NCBI GenBank assembly: GCA_947305795.1
Contig: CAMZEK010000014.1
Location: forward strand, 1-54,419
Reading direction: 5' to 3'
DNA length: 54,419 bases
From: an uncultured Bacteroidales bacterium
GTDB taxonomy: Bacteria; Bacteroidota; Bacteroidia; Bacteroidales; F082
The notes under the pieces are model-generated. The model did no database searches, was not told where the DNA came from, and saw only the letters and a list, made by a program, of their open reading frames with translations. The translations under genes and the position numbers were made by a program. Positions 1 through 7,882 of this stretch are shown here, in pieces (the first letter of the stretch is position 1; each line of letters starts with the position of its first letter).

Positions 1-284
1 CGGCCATCTTCATGCTCGGCAACATGCTCTTCAAGAAGCACAAGGCCGGCAAGACCTTTGCCTGCTATCTCGGCATTTCTTATCTGATTTCCATGATCAT
101 GGGTATGGTGTTTTTCAATAGAAACATCATTGAGAAATGGATTAATAATTTCAGCGATTTGGCCACTGAACAACAGATTATGGTGTTTCATAATTGCATG
201 GTCTGGAGCCTGGTTGTCTCCATCATCGTCACCCTCGTGCTGCTGTTCTTCACCTATCGTAAAATCAAGACGCAAAAATACTAA
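1..284 (+). CDS. Membrane protein, 5'-truncated (possible ABC-type permease subunit)
   Basis: The reading frame is open from the first full codon at base 3, so the gene begins outside the window and only its last 94 or so residues are visible. They contain two hydrophobic segments: CYLGISYLISMIMGMVFF, and a C-terminal one around VWSLVVSIIVTLVLLFF. A short basic tail follows (YRKIKTQKY). The stop is 3 bases before a YtrA-type GntR regulator. In Firmicutes and Bacteroidota such regulators are usually co-transcribed with ABC transporters, so a permease role is a contextual inference. The fragment itself carries no diagnostic motif. Confidence 0.6.
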   Translation, partial: AIFMLGNMLFKKHKAGKTFACYLGISYLISMIMGMVFFNRNIIEKWINNFSDLATEQQIMVFHNCMVWSLVVSIIVTLVLLFFTYRKIKTQKY

Positions 285-287
285 GCC

Positions 288-638
288 ATGGAATTCAATG
301 CACACAAACCTATATATTTACAGATTTGTTCGCAGCTCTATGAGCAAATCCTGCGCGGCGAACTGAAGGCCGACGACCGTATCCTGTCGGTGCGCGACTA
401 CGGCATCCAACTCGGCGTGAACCCCAACACTATCATGCGCTCCTATGAGACCATGACGGCGGCAGGCATCATCTACAACAAGCGCGGCATCGGCTATTTC
501 ATCTCTGCTGAAGCCAAGGACATCGTTCTCAAGCAAATGCGTGAGGAGTTCATAACCAAGGAGTTGCCCGAAGTCGTCAAGAAGATGAAACTCTTGGGCA
601 TCGGCCTCGATGAAATAAAAAGTTTGTATGAACTGTAA
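288..638 (+). CDS. GntR-family transcriptional regulator, YtrA subfamily
   Basis: A 116-residue protein with a GntR winged helix-turn-helix over residues 5-75. It opens with HKPIYLQICSQLYEQILRG, and the recognition region includes LSVRDYGIQLGVNPNTIMRS and the wing GIIYNKRGIGYFI. A short helical tail of about 40 residues follows, with no room for a large effector domain. This is the YtrA layout, where the tail mediates dimerisation. It lies 3 bases after the membrane-protein tail and upstream of a GIN-domain lipoprotein, so it probably autoregulates this envelope operon. The ligand is unknown. Confidence 0.92.
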   Translation: MEFNAHKPIYLQICSQLYEQILRGELKADDRILSVRDYGIQLGVNPNTIMRSYETMTAAGIIYNKRGIGYFISAEAKDIVLKQMREEFITKELPEVVKKMKLLGIGLDEIKSLYEL

Positions 639-677
639 CTTTTTGGGCACAAGTCCGTATTACTACTGAATTGGGTC

Positions 678-730
678 GGCGCTTCGATAGGCTCAACGAC
701 CTTAGATCGCTGAGCTTGTCGAAGGGCCGG
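678..730. repeat. Imperfect palindromic intergenic repeat (family A)
   Basis: An inverted repeat whose arms read CTTCGATAGGCTCA and TGAGCTTGTCGAAG around a short centre. It sits between the GntR gene and the GIN-domain gene. A second element with nearly the same arms is at 42116-42190. Arms of the form CTTCGA...GCTCA are a familiar dispersed repeat of Bacteroidota genomes (from memory). It could fold in RNA and attenuate readthrough into the next gene. Confidence 0.75.
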
Positions 731-760
731 CAAAGAAAACAACAATTAAAACTAAACACT

Positions 761-1582
761 ATGAAAAGACACATTTTAATCATCGCAACAGTCATTTTCA
801 GCATGACTCTCAACGCCTGCACCATCAATGTCGATGGAGAAAGGTTTGGCGGCAAAACCATCAAAGGCAACGGCAACGTTGTGACGCGCAACTACGATGT
901 AGACGCATTTGACGCAATTTCTATCTCGCTTCCCGCGACGGTAAACTTCACAACATCAGACGAATACTCATGCGTCGTCCACGTGGACGAGAATATTCTT
1001 GAATACCTTGAAATCAAGGTGAAGAATGGAGAATTGCTCATGAGCAAGCCTAACAAGTACAAAGACGTCACCATCCTTAAACCTACGGAATTCATCATCG
1101 AGGTGACGGCACCGAGCTTGTATGACATCAATCTTGCGGGTAGTGGCAAATTCAACGTGCTCAGTTCCTTGCAAGGAGAGGAATTGGAAGTTAATGTGGC
1201 TGGTTCAGGTGACGTTATTTTAAACAAAACCGTCAGCTTCCCGGAAATCGGGATGAATGTAGCAGGTTCGGGCAGTTTGGTTTGCATCGAATTAATCGCG
1301 GACAAATTGAACGGCAATATTGCCGGCTCTGGAGACTTGAAAGTGGCAAAAGGCGAGGTGAGAAAGGCAATTGCCAGTGTGGCTGGTTCTGGCGACATTA
1401 TCCTCTCTTGTGACATAGATCACCTTGAGGCCGACATCGCCGGCTCGGGCGACATCAAGGCTCGAGTCAGTGGTAAGCTCAAGTACGGCATCATCGGCTC
1501 AGGCGACATCAGCTACTATGGCAATCCTATTGTGGAAGGCGACAAGGTGGGTAGTGGCAATGTGAAACAAATTTCTGAATAG
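761..1582 (+). CDS. Head GIN domain (DUF2807) lipoprotein
   Basis: A 273-residue protein. The ATG at 761 is chosen because it starts a classical lipoprotein signal (MKRHILIIATVIFSM then LNAC); the frame is open further upstream but only through the intergenic palindrome. The body is a repetitive right-handed beta-helix type sequence. From about residue 125 it repeats an AGSGD-like turn (LAGSGKF, VAGSGDV, VAGSGSL, IAGSGDL, VAGSGDI, IAGSGDI, IIGSGDI, VGSGNV). This is typical of DUF2807/GIN proteins of Bacteroidota, which are envelope-attached and of unknown function. A rho-independent terminator follows. Its place behind a GntR regulator suggests an envelope response. Confidence 0.9.
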   Translation: MKRHILIIATVIFSMTLNACTINVDGERFGGKTIKGNGNVVTRNYDVDAFDAISISLPATVNFTTSDEYSCVVHVDENILEYLEIKVKNGELLMSKPNKYKDVTILKPTEFIIEVTAPSLYDINLAGSGKFNVLSSLQGEELEVNVAGSGDVILNKTVSFPEIGMNVAGSGSLVCIELIADKLNGNIAGSGDLKVAKGEVRKAIASVAGSGDIILSCDIDHLEADIAGSGDIKARVSGKLKYGIIGSGDISYYGNPIVEGDKVGSGNVKQISE

Positions 1583-1608
1583 TAAATCCTTTTTCATATC
1601 TTGTGAGG

Positions 1609-1642
1609 AGCGAGGCCGTTGTGAGCGACCTCGCTTTTTTTT
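1609..1642 (+). terminator. Rho-independent terminator after the GIN-domain gene
   Basis: Stem AGCGAGG/CCTCGCT around a 13-base loop, followed by eight T on the plus strand, 27 bases after the stop codon. The stretch from here to the tRNA genes (about 200 bases) holds no ORF I can support. Confidence 0.85.
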
Positions 1643-1843
1643 GAAAAGAAGTTTCTCATAATCTCAAGAGCTTTTGCTTTAGATTATTCCCTGTTTGGGC
1701 GATGGATTCGAAAACTTTATAAAACCAGGGAAACGAATGGGTTTCTAAGAAAATAAGGTAGATTGAAGTCAAAGGACTTTCCTTCGAAAAGCCGGATATT
1801 GAACTTATAGCTGAGATGCTGTAACACAAATTGTTTTATTCAT

Positions 1844-1886
1844 TTTAAAAACAGAATAAGTGCTTGATTACCAAACACTTATTCTG
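1844..1886 (-). terminator. Rho-independent terminator of the tRNA-Ser pair
   Basis: Perfect 12-bp inverted repeat ACAGAATAAGTG/CACTTATTCTGT with a 12-base loop. On the minus strand it is followed by a run of T. It lies directly behind the 3' end of tRNA-Ser(CGA). Confidence 0.85.
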
Positions 1887-1889
1887 TTG

Positions 1890-1975
1890 CGGAGAGAAAG
1901 GGATTCGAACCCTTGGAACGCAAAGCGTTCAACGGTTTTCGAGACCGCCCCGATCGACCACTCCGGCATCTCTCC
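1890..1975 (-). tRNA. tRNA-Ser (anticodon CGA)
   Basis: On the minus strand the sequence starts GGAGAGATGCCGGAGTGG and ends in the complementary acceptor arm TCTCTCC with discriminator G. The anticodon loop reads CTCGAAA between stems GCGGT and ACCGT, giving anticodon CGA (codon UCG). The long variable arm (AACGC...GCGTT) marks a class II serine tRNA. The T arm is GGGTTCGAATCCC. The CCA end is not encoded. Confidence 0.95.
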
Positions 1976-2027
1976 TGACCTAGGTCAGGCCTGGTCTGAC
2001 ATTATGAAGGCGACTTGCGCCGCCTTG

Positions 2028-2112
2028 CGGAGACAGAGGGATTCGAACCCCCGAAGCCTTTCGGCTTAACGGTTTTCAAGACCGCCGCTATCGACCACTC
2101 AGCCATATCTCC
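2028..2112 (-). tRNA. tRNA-Ser (anticodon TGA)
   Basis: Minus strand, starting GGAGATATGGCTGAGTGG, with acceptor partner TGTCTCC and discriminator G. The anticodon loop CTTGAAA gives TGA (codon UCA). The long variable arm AGCCGAAAGGCT confirms serine. It is 52 bases upstream of tRNA-Ser(CGA) on the same strand, so both are probably one transcript. CCA is not encoded. Confidence 0.95.
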
Positions 2113-2185
2113 GCTGCAAAAGTACAACATTTTTCGTTAGGTTGAGAATTTTTCCGAAAAAAACTTTTTCCCAGCCGAAAAACCC

Positions 2186-2193
2186 TATCTTTG
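2186..2193 (+). promoter_or_regulatory. Bacteroidota -7 box for the first TPR/HTH regulator
   Basis: TATCTTTG lies 17 bases before the ATG at 2211 and matches the TAnnTTTG consensus of the Bacteroidota primary sigma factor. No clear TTTG -33 element is seen. Confidence 0.7.
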
Positions 2194-2210
2194 CAAGGTA
2201 TTAGGAAAAG

Positions 2211-3839
2211 ATGAAAACGAAGTGCTTTTTGATGGCCGTTTCATTGTTTTGTGCAGTGCTGTTTTGCACCTGCAACAAGGCACATTTGCCGTTTACGGAA
2301 AGTGAAGCCCCATATCATTTCAAGGAGTTGAAAACCATTGAAACACTTTTGGAAACCAATCCCGATTTGGCTTTGGACAGCGTGATGGCACTTAGGGCGA
2401 TGGCTGAGAAAACACCCTTTACCTCTTTGGACCACAACGAATTGCGGTTGCGTGAAGTTCAGGCCCAATATAAGAATCATGTCCTGAGCGATACAAGTCC
2501 CGACTTGGCATCGGTGGTCGTTTTCTACGATAGTCTAACGAGATGTTATCCCGACAACGTCGATTTGCAGTATCTTTTGGCCAACGCCCATTATTATAAA
2601 GGTGTGGAATGGGTCTACGCTGACGAAGATGTCAAGTCTTTTTCGTGCTATCTCCAGGCTTTGGCGGTGATGGGTGAGCAGGAAAAATGGGAGGGGAATC
2701 CTTATGCACTGCGTTTCATTGCGTTGATTCACACGCGATTGTCTGAGATTCTGTATCATTATGGCCTGAATGATGCGGCCTTGGAGAATTGCCGAGAGGC
2801 TTACTTGTTATATACGAAGGATGCCGACAAGGCAGCCATGATGCGCTATGAGGCGGCCATCTACCAGTCGGAAAAGGCTTACGATAAGGCTTTGGCGCGA
2901 TTCTACGAGGCGGAAGACTTGGTCGCAGGCGACGATGGCTTCATTCGGCTTTCGAAAGGAGCGAAACTCTTAGAGCTTCAGCAATATGACTCGGCTTTTC
3001 CGCATCTGGAACATGCTTTTCAGCATGGTGACCGTTTCGCTCGGACGGATGCGGCGGCCAAATTGTCTGAGATTTGTCAAATTGAGGGAAGGAGCGATGA
3101 GGAGTTGCGTTATGCGCGCTTCTATGTGGAGCAATCTCTGATGGAGCCTCGTCTGGCCTCGCGCAAGATGGAAATCGAATACCTGTATGGCACATTCAAG
3201 CGTCCGAAATTGGAGACCGTGACCCAAAGTGGGAAACTATCGCAGCTACCACTCGGAATGCTGTTCCTATTGCTGGCTATTGTTGGCTTGCTGGCTTTTG
3301 TCATCATCCGCAACCGAAAACGCATCAACCATATTGAAAACAAGATTTCAACTTTTGAACAAAAACGGGTTCAGGAAACCGACCTTGTTTCGGAGCTACA
3401 GCAAGCCGTTGAACAAAACCAACCACGGGAAAACGTCAATAGAGTGAATTTTGAAGAAGCTTGGACGGCGTTTTCAAACAGTCAGGTGGCATTGAAAATC
3501 AAACATTTGATTGAGGGCAAGGATATTATGATAAAGAGTGTGGGCGTCTATCCCAAACTGAAGCTGAAAGAGATGGACTACATCGAATTGGTTCAGGAAG
3601 CCAACCGATGTTTCCCTGATTTCTCGTCGCGGTTTCTGAAACGTTATTCCGAACTGAACGTGTCGGACCTTCGACATGGATGTTTGGCATTGTTGGGTTG
3701 CAACGATGCGGAGATTGCCGTACTCGAAGGCATCTCTTATAGCGGCTCAAACCGCAGGTCGAAGAAGATTTTGTCGGTTCTTGATTCGGGAGACAGCTTG
3801 GAAAATGCCATGATAACTTGCTTGAAAGAATTGGTATAA
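2211..3839 (+). CDS. TPR membrane regulator with cytoplasmic C-terminal HTH (paralogue 1)
   Basis: A 542-residue protein. The N-terminus is a signal sequence with a possible but non-canonical lipobox (FCTC, Cys21). Residues 35-330 are helical TPR-like repeats (for example YALRFIALIHTRLSEILYHY and YEAAIYQSEKAYDKALARFY). One transmembrane segment spans 346-366 (LGMLFLLLAIVGLLAFVIIR). A coiled coil follows at 370-405, then a C-terminal helical domain with a predicted HTH around 480-535 (LRHGCLALLGCNDAEIAVLE). Two paralogues with the same order are at 11916 and 27218. Inference: a one-component sensor with periplasmic TPRs and a cytoplasmic DNA-binding tail, probably controlling the adjacent secreted-protein genes. 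The function is not proven. Confidence 0.75.
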   Translation: MKTKCFLMAVSLFCAVLFCTCNKAHLPFTESEAPYHFKELKTIETLLETNPDLALDSVMALRAMAEKTPFTSLDHNELRLREVQAQYKNHVLSDTSPDLASVVVFYDSLTRCYPDNVDLQYLLANAHYYKGVEWVYADEDVKSFSCYLQALAVMGEQEKWEGNPYALRFIALIHTRLSEILYHYGLNDAALENCREAYLLYTKDADKAAMMRYEAAIYQSEKAYDKALARFYEAEDLVAGDDGFIRLSKGAKLLELQQYDSAFPHLEHAFQHGDRFARTDAAAKLSEICQIEGRSDEELRYARFYVEQSLMEPRLASRKMEIEYLYGTFKRPKLETVTQSGKLSQLPLGMLFLLLAIVGLLAFVIIRNRKRINHIENKISTFEQKRVQETDLVSELQQAVEQNQPRENVNRVNFEEAWTAFSNSQVALKIKHLIEGKDIMIKSVGVYPKLKLKEMDYIELVQEANRCFPDFSSRFLKRYSELNVSDLRHGCLALLGCNDAEIAVLEGISYSGSNRRSKKILSVLDSGDSLENAMITCLKELV

Positions 3840-3961
3840 AATATTGATAATAAATAATATATAATGATTTTGTTGATATTGTGGAGAAAGTGGAGATGAA
3901 AAATCGTAGCAATTTGTTTGAGAGTGGCTATTTTTGCTGCAAACTTTTAAATCAATAAGTC

Positions 3962-5437
3962 ATGAAAAGATCAATTTTATTCGTAATGATGGTGTTGCTT
4001 GCCATTGCGGGCAGCGCCCAAGTAAAGATGCTCAAACCCTATCTTTCGACGACGGTGTACAATGCGCCTGGTTTGACACCTTACGTTGAAAACGCCCTCG
4101 CCATTGACTGTCAATCGGCGGTTTACAAGGAATTTGAACCTGGGAAATTCAAAGCTACTGTCGAAATCACCACCATTTTCAGTAAAGATGATAGAGTGTA
4201 CGACTTCTCCAAAATTGCTTTGGACAGTCCTGTGGTAACCGACACTTCGAAAATTGATGGTGCATTCATTGACCAACAACGATTCACGCTGCCTAACGGT
4301 GAATATCGGATGGAAATCAGTGTGGCTGACTTGAATGCCAAGGAGCAGGTGCCGTCGCACGATGCCATGACGATCACGGTGGAATTCCCTGATGAAGCGC
4401 CCGCCATCTCCGACATCCTTTTCTTCGACTCCTACGTCAAGGCCGAACAACCCACAGCTTGCACCAAGAGCGGCATGGATTTTCTGCCGAGAGTGTATCC
4501 TTTTTACGGTGCAGCCGATGCCAAACTGAAGTTCTACACCGAGCTATACAACAGCAACAAACTATATGACGAAGGCAAGTTTCTCGTCAGTTATTACATC
4601 GAGTCTAGCGAGTCGTCGTCAATGTTGCGCAATTTCAGCTTCAACCAGCGTTTCGAAGTGGGCAAGGTCAATGTGCTGCTCAATACCATTGATATCAAGG
4701 ACTTGCCTTCAGGGAACTACTATCTTGTTGTTGAGATGCGCGACCGTAGCAATACCTTGATTTGCAGCCATAGTGCATTCTTCCAACGCAGTAATCCGGG
4801 GGTAGGCTATAATTTGGACGACTTGGCAGGAATCGATGTGAGCAATACTTTTGTGGGTGACATCGACAACATCGACACTTTGCGACAATATATCAAGTTC
4901 CTTGACCCGATTTGTTCTGAGGCGGAACGCAACTATTGCGCGGGTTTGGTGAAAACGGATGATGCCACGACTATGCAGCAGTTCTTGTTCAACTTCTGGA
5001 GCACACGTGCCCCACTAGCACCTGGTCAAGCATGGAAAGACTATCTTGCTGCTGTGAAACGTGTCAACATGTCGTTCGGAACGACTTCATATCCGGGTTA
5101 TCGCAGCGACCGTGGTTATGTGTTCCTCAAATATGGTCAGCCCGACAAGATTGTGGAAAGCCCCAACGAACCGAACGCTTATCCATACGAAATTTGGCAT
5201 TATTACGTGTTGGCCAACCAGCGCAACAAGCGTTTTGTCTTTATGTCGAAGGATGAGTCTACCAACGACTACCACTTGATTCATTCCGATGTAGTTGGTG
5301 AGGTAAACAACTATCGCTGGCAGTTGGAAATCTATTCGCGTGTCTATGGACAAGGTTACGACGAAGGTATTGACCAAACGAAGTATGAGGACATGTGGGG
5401 TTCGCGTGCCAACGACCTTTACAACAATCCGAGATAA
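3962..5437 (+). CDS. GWxTD domain-containing secreted protein
   Basis: A 491-residue protein with a cleavable signal peptide (MKRSILFVMMVLLAIAG, then SAQ). The first 300 residues are beta-rich (FEPGKFKATVEITTIFSKDD, LPNGEYRMEISVADLN). The last 120 residues match the GWxTD family: GYRSDRGYVFLKYGQPDKI, then YPYEIWHYY, ending in MWGSRANDLYNNPR. GWxTD proteins are widespread in Bacteroidota and have no firm function. The stop is 3 bases before an acyltransferase gene and the next gene overlaps that one, so the three probably form an operon for envelope lipid or glycan work. Confidence 0.85.
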   Translation: MKRSILFVMMVLLAIAGSAQVKMLKPYLSTTVYNAPGLTPYVENALAIDCQSAVYKEFEPGKFKATVEITTIFSKDDRVYDFSKIALDSPVVTDTSKIDGAFIDQQRFTLPNGEYRMEISVADLNAKEQVPSHDAMTITVEFPDEAPAISDILFFDSYVKAEQPTACTKSGMDFLPRVYPFYGAADAKLKFYTELYNSNKLYDEGKFLVSYYIESSESSSMLRNFSFNQRFEVGKVNVLLNTIDIKDLPSGNYYLVVEMRDRSNTLICSHSAFFQRSNPGVGYNLDDLAGIDVSNTFVGDIDNIDTLRQYIKFLDPICSEAERNYCAGLVKTDDATTMQQFLFNFWSTRAPLAPGQAWKDYLAAVKRVNMSFGTTSYPGYRSDRGYVFLKYGQPDKIVESPNEPNAYPYEIWHYYVLANQRNKRFVFMSKDESTNDYHLIHSDVVGEVNNYRWQLEIYSRVYGQGYDEGIDQTKYEDMWGSRANDLYNNPR

Positions 5438-5440
5438 GCG

Positions 5441-6322
5441 ATGAAGAAAGTCGGGTTCCTGTTAGTGAAGCTGTGGGCTTACGGATTGTCGATAACCCCA
5501 TTCTGGCTACTGTATCTCAGGTCTGATTTCTATTTCCTTATCGTGTACCATTTGGCTCATTATCGTCGTAAGGTGGTGAGACAGAATCTGTTGCGATCGT
5601 TTCCTGAGAAAGATCTGAAAGAGATTAAGGCAATTGAGAAACGCTTTTACCATAACTTGTGCGATCAGGTGGTGGAAATGTTCAAGCTGTTCCACATGTC
5701 GGTCGACGAGGCCAAACAGCGTATTCTGGTCACCAATCCGGAAGTGGTGGAGGCATTGTATGACCAACGTAAGAGTTTTTTCTTCGCGATTCCGCATTCG
5801 GGCAACTGGGAGTGGTTCGGCAAGCGGATGCAGACTTTTTCGGGTCATCATCCCATGGCCATTTATAAAAAGGTGAAGAATCCCGATTTCGACCGTTTCA
5901 TCCTTGATTTGCGCACGAGTTTGCCCGTCGAGATGATGGAGTCTGATGCGGCTTTGCGCACCTTGGCAAGGCGTAAGGACACCTTGGATGCCGTGTTGAT
6001 TTTGGCTGACCAGACTTCTTTCGGTTTGGATTCCGATTACTGGAACACCTTCCTTCATCAGGAAACGTGCTGGTTTACAGGCTTGGAACGCATGTCAAAG
6101 TTCCTCGACTATGCCATTGTCTTCGTGGACATGAAAAGAGTACGGCGCGGGCAATACGAACTGACTTTCCATCTCATCACCGACGACCCGAAAGCGACGG
6201 CAAAAGGTGAGATTATGGAGCAATATTCGCAACACATCGAGCGTTTCCTCCATGAGCAGCCCGACAATTGGCTGTGGTCCCACAAGAGATGGAAACACGT
6301 TAGAAAACAAACAGTTGCATGA
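5441..6322 (+). CDS. Lipid A-type lauroyl/myristoyl acyltransferase (LpxL/HtrB family)
   Basis: A 293-residue protein with an N-terminal membrane anchor (residues 10-37). The HX4D/E acyltransferase motif appears as HSGNWEW (His119, Glu124). Downstream are VLILADQTSF, a typical second motif of the family, and a C-terminal WLWSHKRWKHV, which matches the conserved W.W.H.RWK end. It should transfer an acyl chain from acyl-ACP to a lipid A precursor on the inner face of the inner membrane. It lies 3 bases after the GWxTD gene and overlaps the glycosyltransferase by 4 bases (ATGA). Confidence 0.92.
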   Translation: MKKVGFLLVKLWAYGLSITPFWLLYLRSDFYFLIVYHLAHYRRKVVRQNLLRSFPEKDLKEIKAIEKRFYHNLCDQVVEMFKLFHMSVDEAKQRILVTNPEVVEALYDQRKSFFFAIPHSGNWEWFGKRMQTFSGHHPMAIYKKVKNPDFDRFILDLRTSLPVEMMESDAALRTLARRKDTLDAVLILADQTSFGLDSDYWNTFLHQETCWFTGLERMSKFLDYAIVFVDMKRVRRGQYELTFHLITDDPKATAKGEIMEQYSQHIERFLHEQPDNWLWSHKRWKHVRKQTVA

Positions 6323-7344
6323 TAAGAGTTGCGGTCGTCATATTGAACTACAACGGGAAAGCGTTTTTGGAGCGTTTCTTGCCCAACGTCATCGCCAGTT
6401 GCGATTCGGCTTTGGCCGAGGTGGTGGTGGCTGACAATGCTTCCACTGATGGTTCTGTTGACTTCATGCGTGAGCGTTTTCCCCAGGTTCGCTTGATTGA
6501 AAACGGCAGCAACGAGGGGTTTTCGACGGGTTACAACCTTGCCTTGCAACAAATTGAGGCACAGTATTATGTGCTGCTCAATTCTGATATTGAGGTGACT
6601 CCCAATTGGATAGAGCCAATTATTAACTTGATGGATTCCGACCCCAAGATTGCAGCCTGTCAACCCAAGATCCTGTCATATTACCACAAGGAGCAGTTCG
6701 AGTATGCTGGTGCTTGTGGCGGCTTCATCGACAAATACGGCTATCCGTTCTGTCGTGGGCGCGTATTCCAGCATCTTGAAGAGGACAAAGGCCAGTATGA
6801 TGCGCCGATGGAAGTCTTTTGGGCCACAGGAGCTTGCATGTTCGTCCGCGCCGATTTGTATCATCAAATGGGTGGCCTTGACGACAGTTTCTTTGCCCAC
6901 ATGGAAGAAATCGACCTTTGCTGGAGGTTGAAAAATGCGGGTAACAAGGTGTATTGCTGCCCGCAGTCGGTTGTGTATCACATCGGCGGCGGTACGTTGC
7001 CCAAGGATTCGCCCCGAAAGACTTACTTGAATTTTCGCAACAACCTTTCGGTTTTGGTAAAAAATCTGCCTGACCATTGTGTGAAGCGCGTTATCCTATA
7101 CCGTGTTTTCCTCGATTGGGTAGCCGCCTTGAAGTTCCTATGCGAGGGCTGCTTCAGGGATTTCCAAATGGTTTTTAAGGCGCATCTTGATTTTTACAAA
7201 CGATTGAAGTCCTTGCGTGAAAAACGCAAAAAAGCCCAGCGTAATAAGGTGGGTTGCATGTATCGAAGAAACATAGTTTTCGACAGCATGATTTTGGGCA
7301 AAAACAAATTCAGCGACTTGAAAGCCAACGATTTCTCAAGCTAA
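6319..7344 (+). CDS. Glycosyltransferase family 2
   Basis: A 341-residue protein starting with the GT-A fold signature: VAVVILNYNGKAFLERFL, VVVADNASTDGS, then LLNSDIEVTPNW as the DXD-type metal site. ATGACMFVRADLYHQMGGLD and FFAHMEEIDLCWRLKNAG follow, as in rhamnosyl- or galactofuranosyl-type GT2 enzymes. The C-terminal 90 residues are basic and amphipathic, suggesting membrane association. It overlaps the preceding acyltransferase (ATGA), so a role in LPS or surface glycan synthesis is likely. The donor sugar is unknown. Its 3' end overlaps convergent aroQ by 9 bases. Confidence 0.93.
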   Translation: MIRVAVVILNYNGKAFLERFLPNVIASCDSALAEVVVADNASTDGSVDFMRERFPQVRLIENGSNEGFSTGYNLALQQIEAQYYVLLNSDIEVTPNWIEPIINLMDSDPKIAACQPKILSYYHKEQFEYAGACGGFIDKYGYPFCRGRVFQHLEEDKGQYDAPMEVFWATGACMFVRADLYHQMGGLDDSFFAHMEEIDLCWRLKNAGNKVYCCPQSVVYHIGGGTLPKDSPRKTYLNFRNNLSVLVKNLPDHCVKRVILYRVFLDWVAALKFLCEGCFRDFQMVFKAHLDFYKRLKSLREKRKKAQRNKVGCMYRRNIVFDSMILGKNKFSDLKANDFSS

Positions 7345-7749
7345 TGAGGCGATGGCCTTGTCGTAGCTTTCCATGCCGAAACCGCTGAAGTGGGCCTGGC
7401 AAGCCTCTGCCGTGAAAGAATGCCGGCGGTATGGCTCACGTTTGGAGATGTCGGAGATATGTACTTCCACGACAGGTATACCTATGGCGCGGATGCAGTC
7501 GGCGAGGGCAATGGATGTGTGGGCATAGGCTCCTGGATTCATTACCACGGCATCAAAGACGCCGTCGGCCTCTTGTAGCTTATCAATGAGGCAACCTTCA
7601 TGATTTGATTGGAAATAGGAGAGTTGGTGTTGAGGGAAGCGTTGTTGGAGTTGGGTGAAATAAGTCTCGAAAGATAGGTTTCCGTATATTTCAGGTTCAC
7701 GTTTGCCCAACAAATTCAAGTTAGGTCCGTTGAGGATGAGAATGTTCAT
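7336..7749 (-). CDS. aroQ: 3-dehydroquinate dehydratase, type II
   Basis: A 137-residue protein, normal length for the small dodecameric type II enzyme. It converts 3-dehydroquinate to 3-dehydroshikimate in the shikimate pathway. Motifs: ILNGPNLNLLGKREPEIYG at the N-terminus (catalytic Tyr and Arg), FQSNHEG, VMNPGAYAHTSIAL, and VEVHISDISKREPYRRHS with the active-site His. It is a single gene facing the glycosyltransferase, and its stop lies within that gene's last codons. Confidence 0.97.
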   Translation of the reverse strand: MNILILNGPNLNLLGKREPEIYGNLSFETYFTQLQQRFPQHQLSYFQSNHEGCLIDKLQEADGVFDAVVMNPGAYAHTSIALADCIRAIGIPVVEVHISDISKREPYRRHSFTAEACQAHFSGFGMESYDKAIASLA

Positions 7750-7766
7750 TATTAGGAAAGTTTTTG

Positions 7767-7774
7767 CAAAGATA
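7767..7774 (-). promoter_or_regulatory. -7 box of aroQ
   Basis: TATCTTTG on the minus strand, 17 bases before the aroQ start. Confidence 0.7.
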
Positions 7775-7853
7775 GCTTTTCAGTCGGGATAAAATGGTCT
7801 TGTAGCGCAAAAAATTTTTTTTGAAGAATAAAGGCTTATATCGAATCTTTTCG

Positions 7854-7861
7854 TATTTTTG
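7854..7861 (+). promoter_or_regulatory. -7 box of the aldo/keto reductase gene
   Basis: TATTTTTG, 21 bases before the ATG at 7883. Confidence 0.65.
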
Positions 7862-7882
7862 TCTCGTTAAAGAAACTAGCTT

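Noticed and set aside
892..1416. Long minus-strand ORF opposite the GIN-domain gene
   Set aside because: It is a shadow of the AGSGD repeats; the minus reading gives a repetitive low-complexity product and no promoter or start context.
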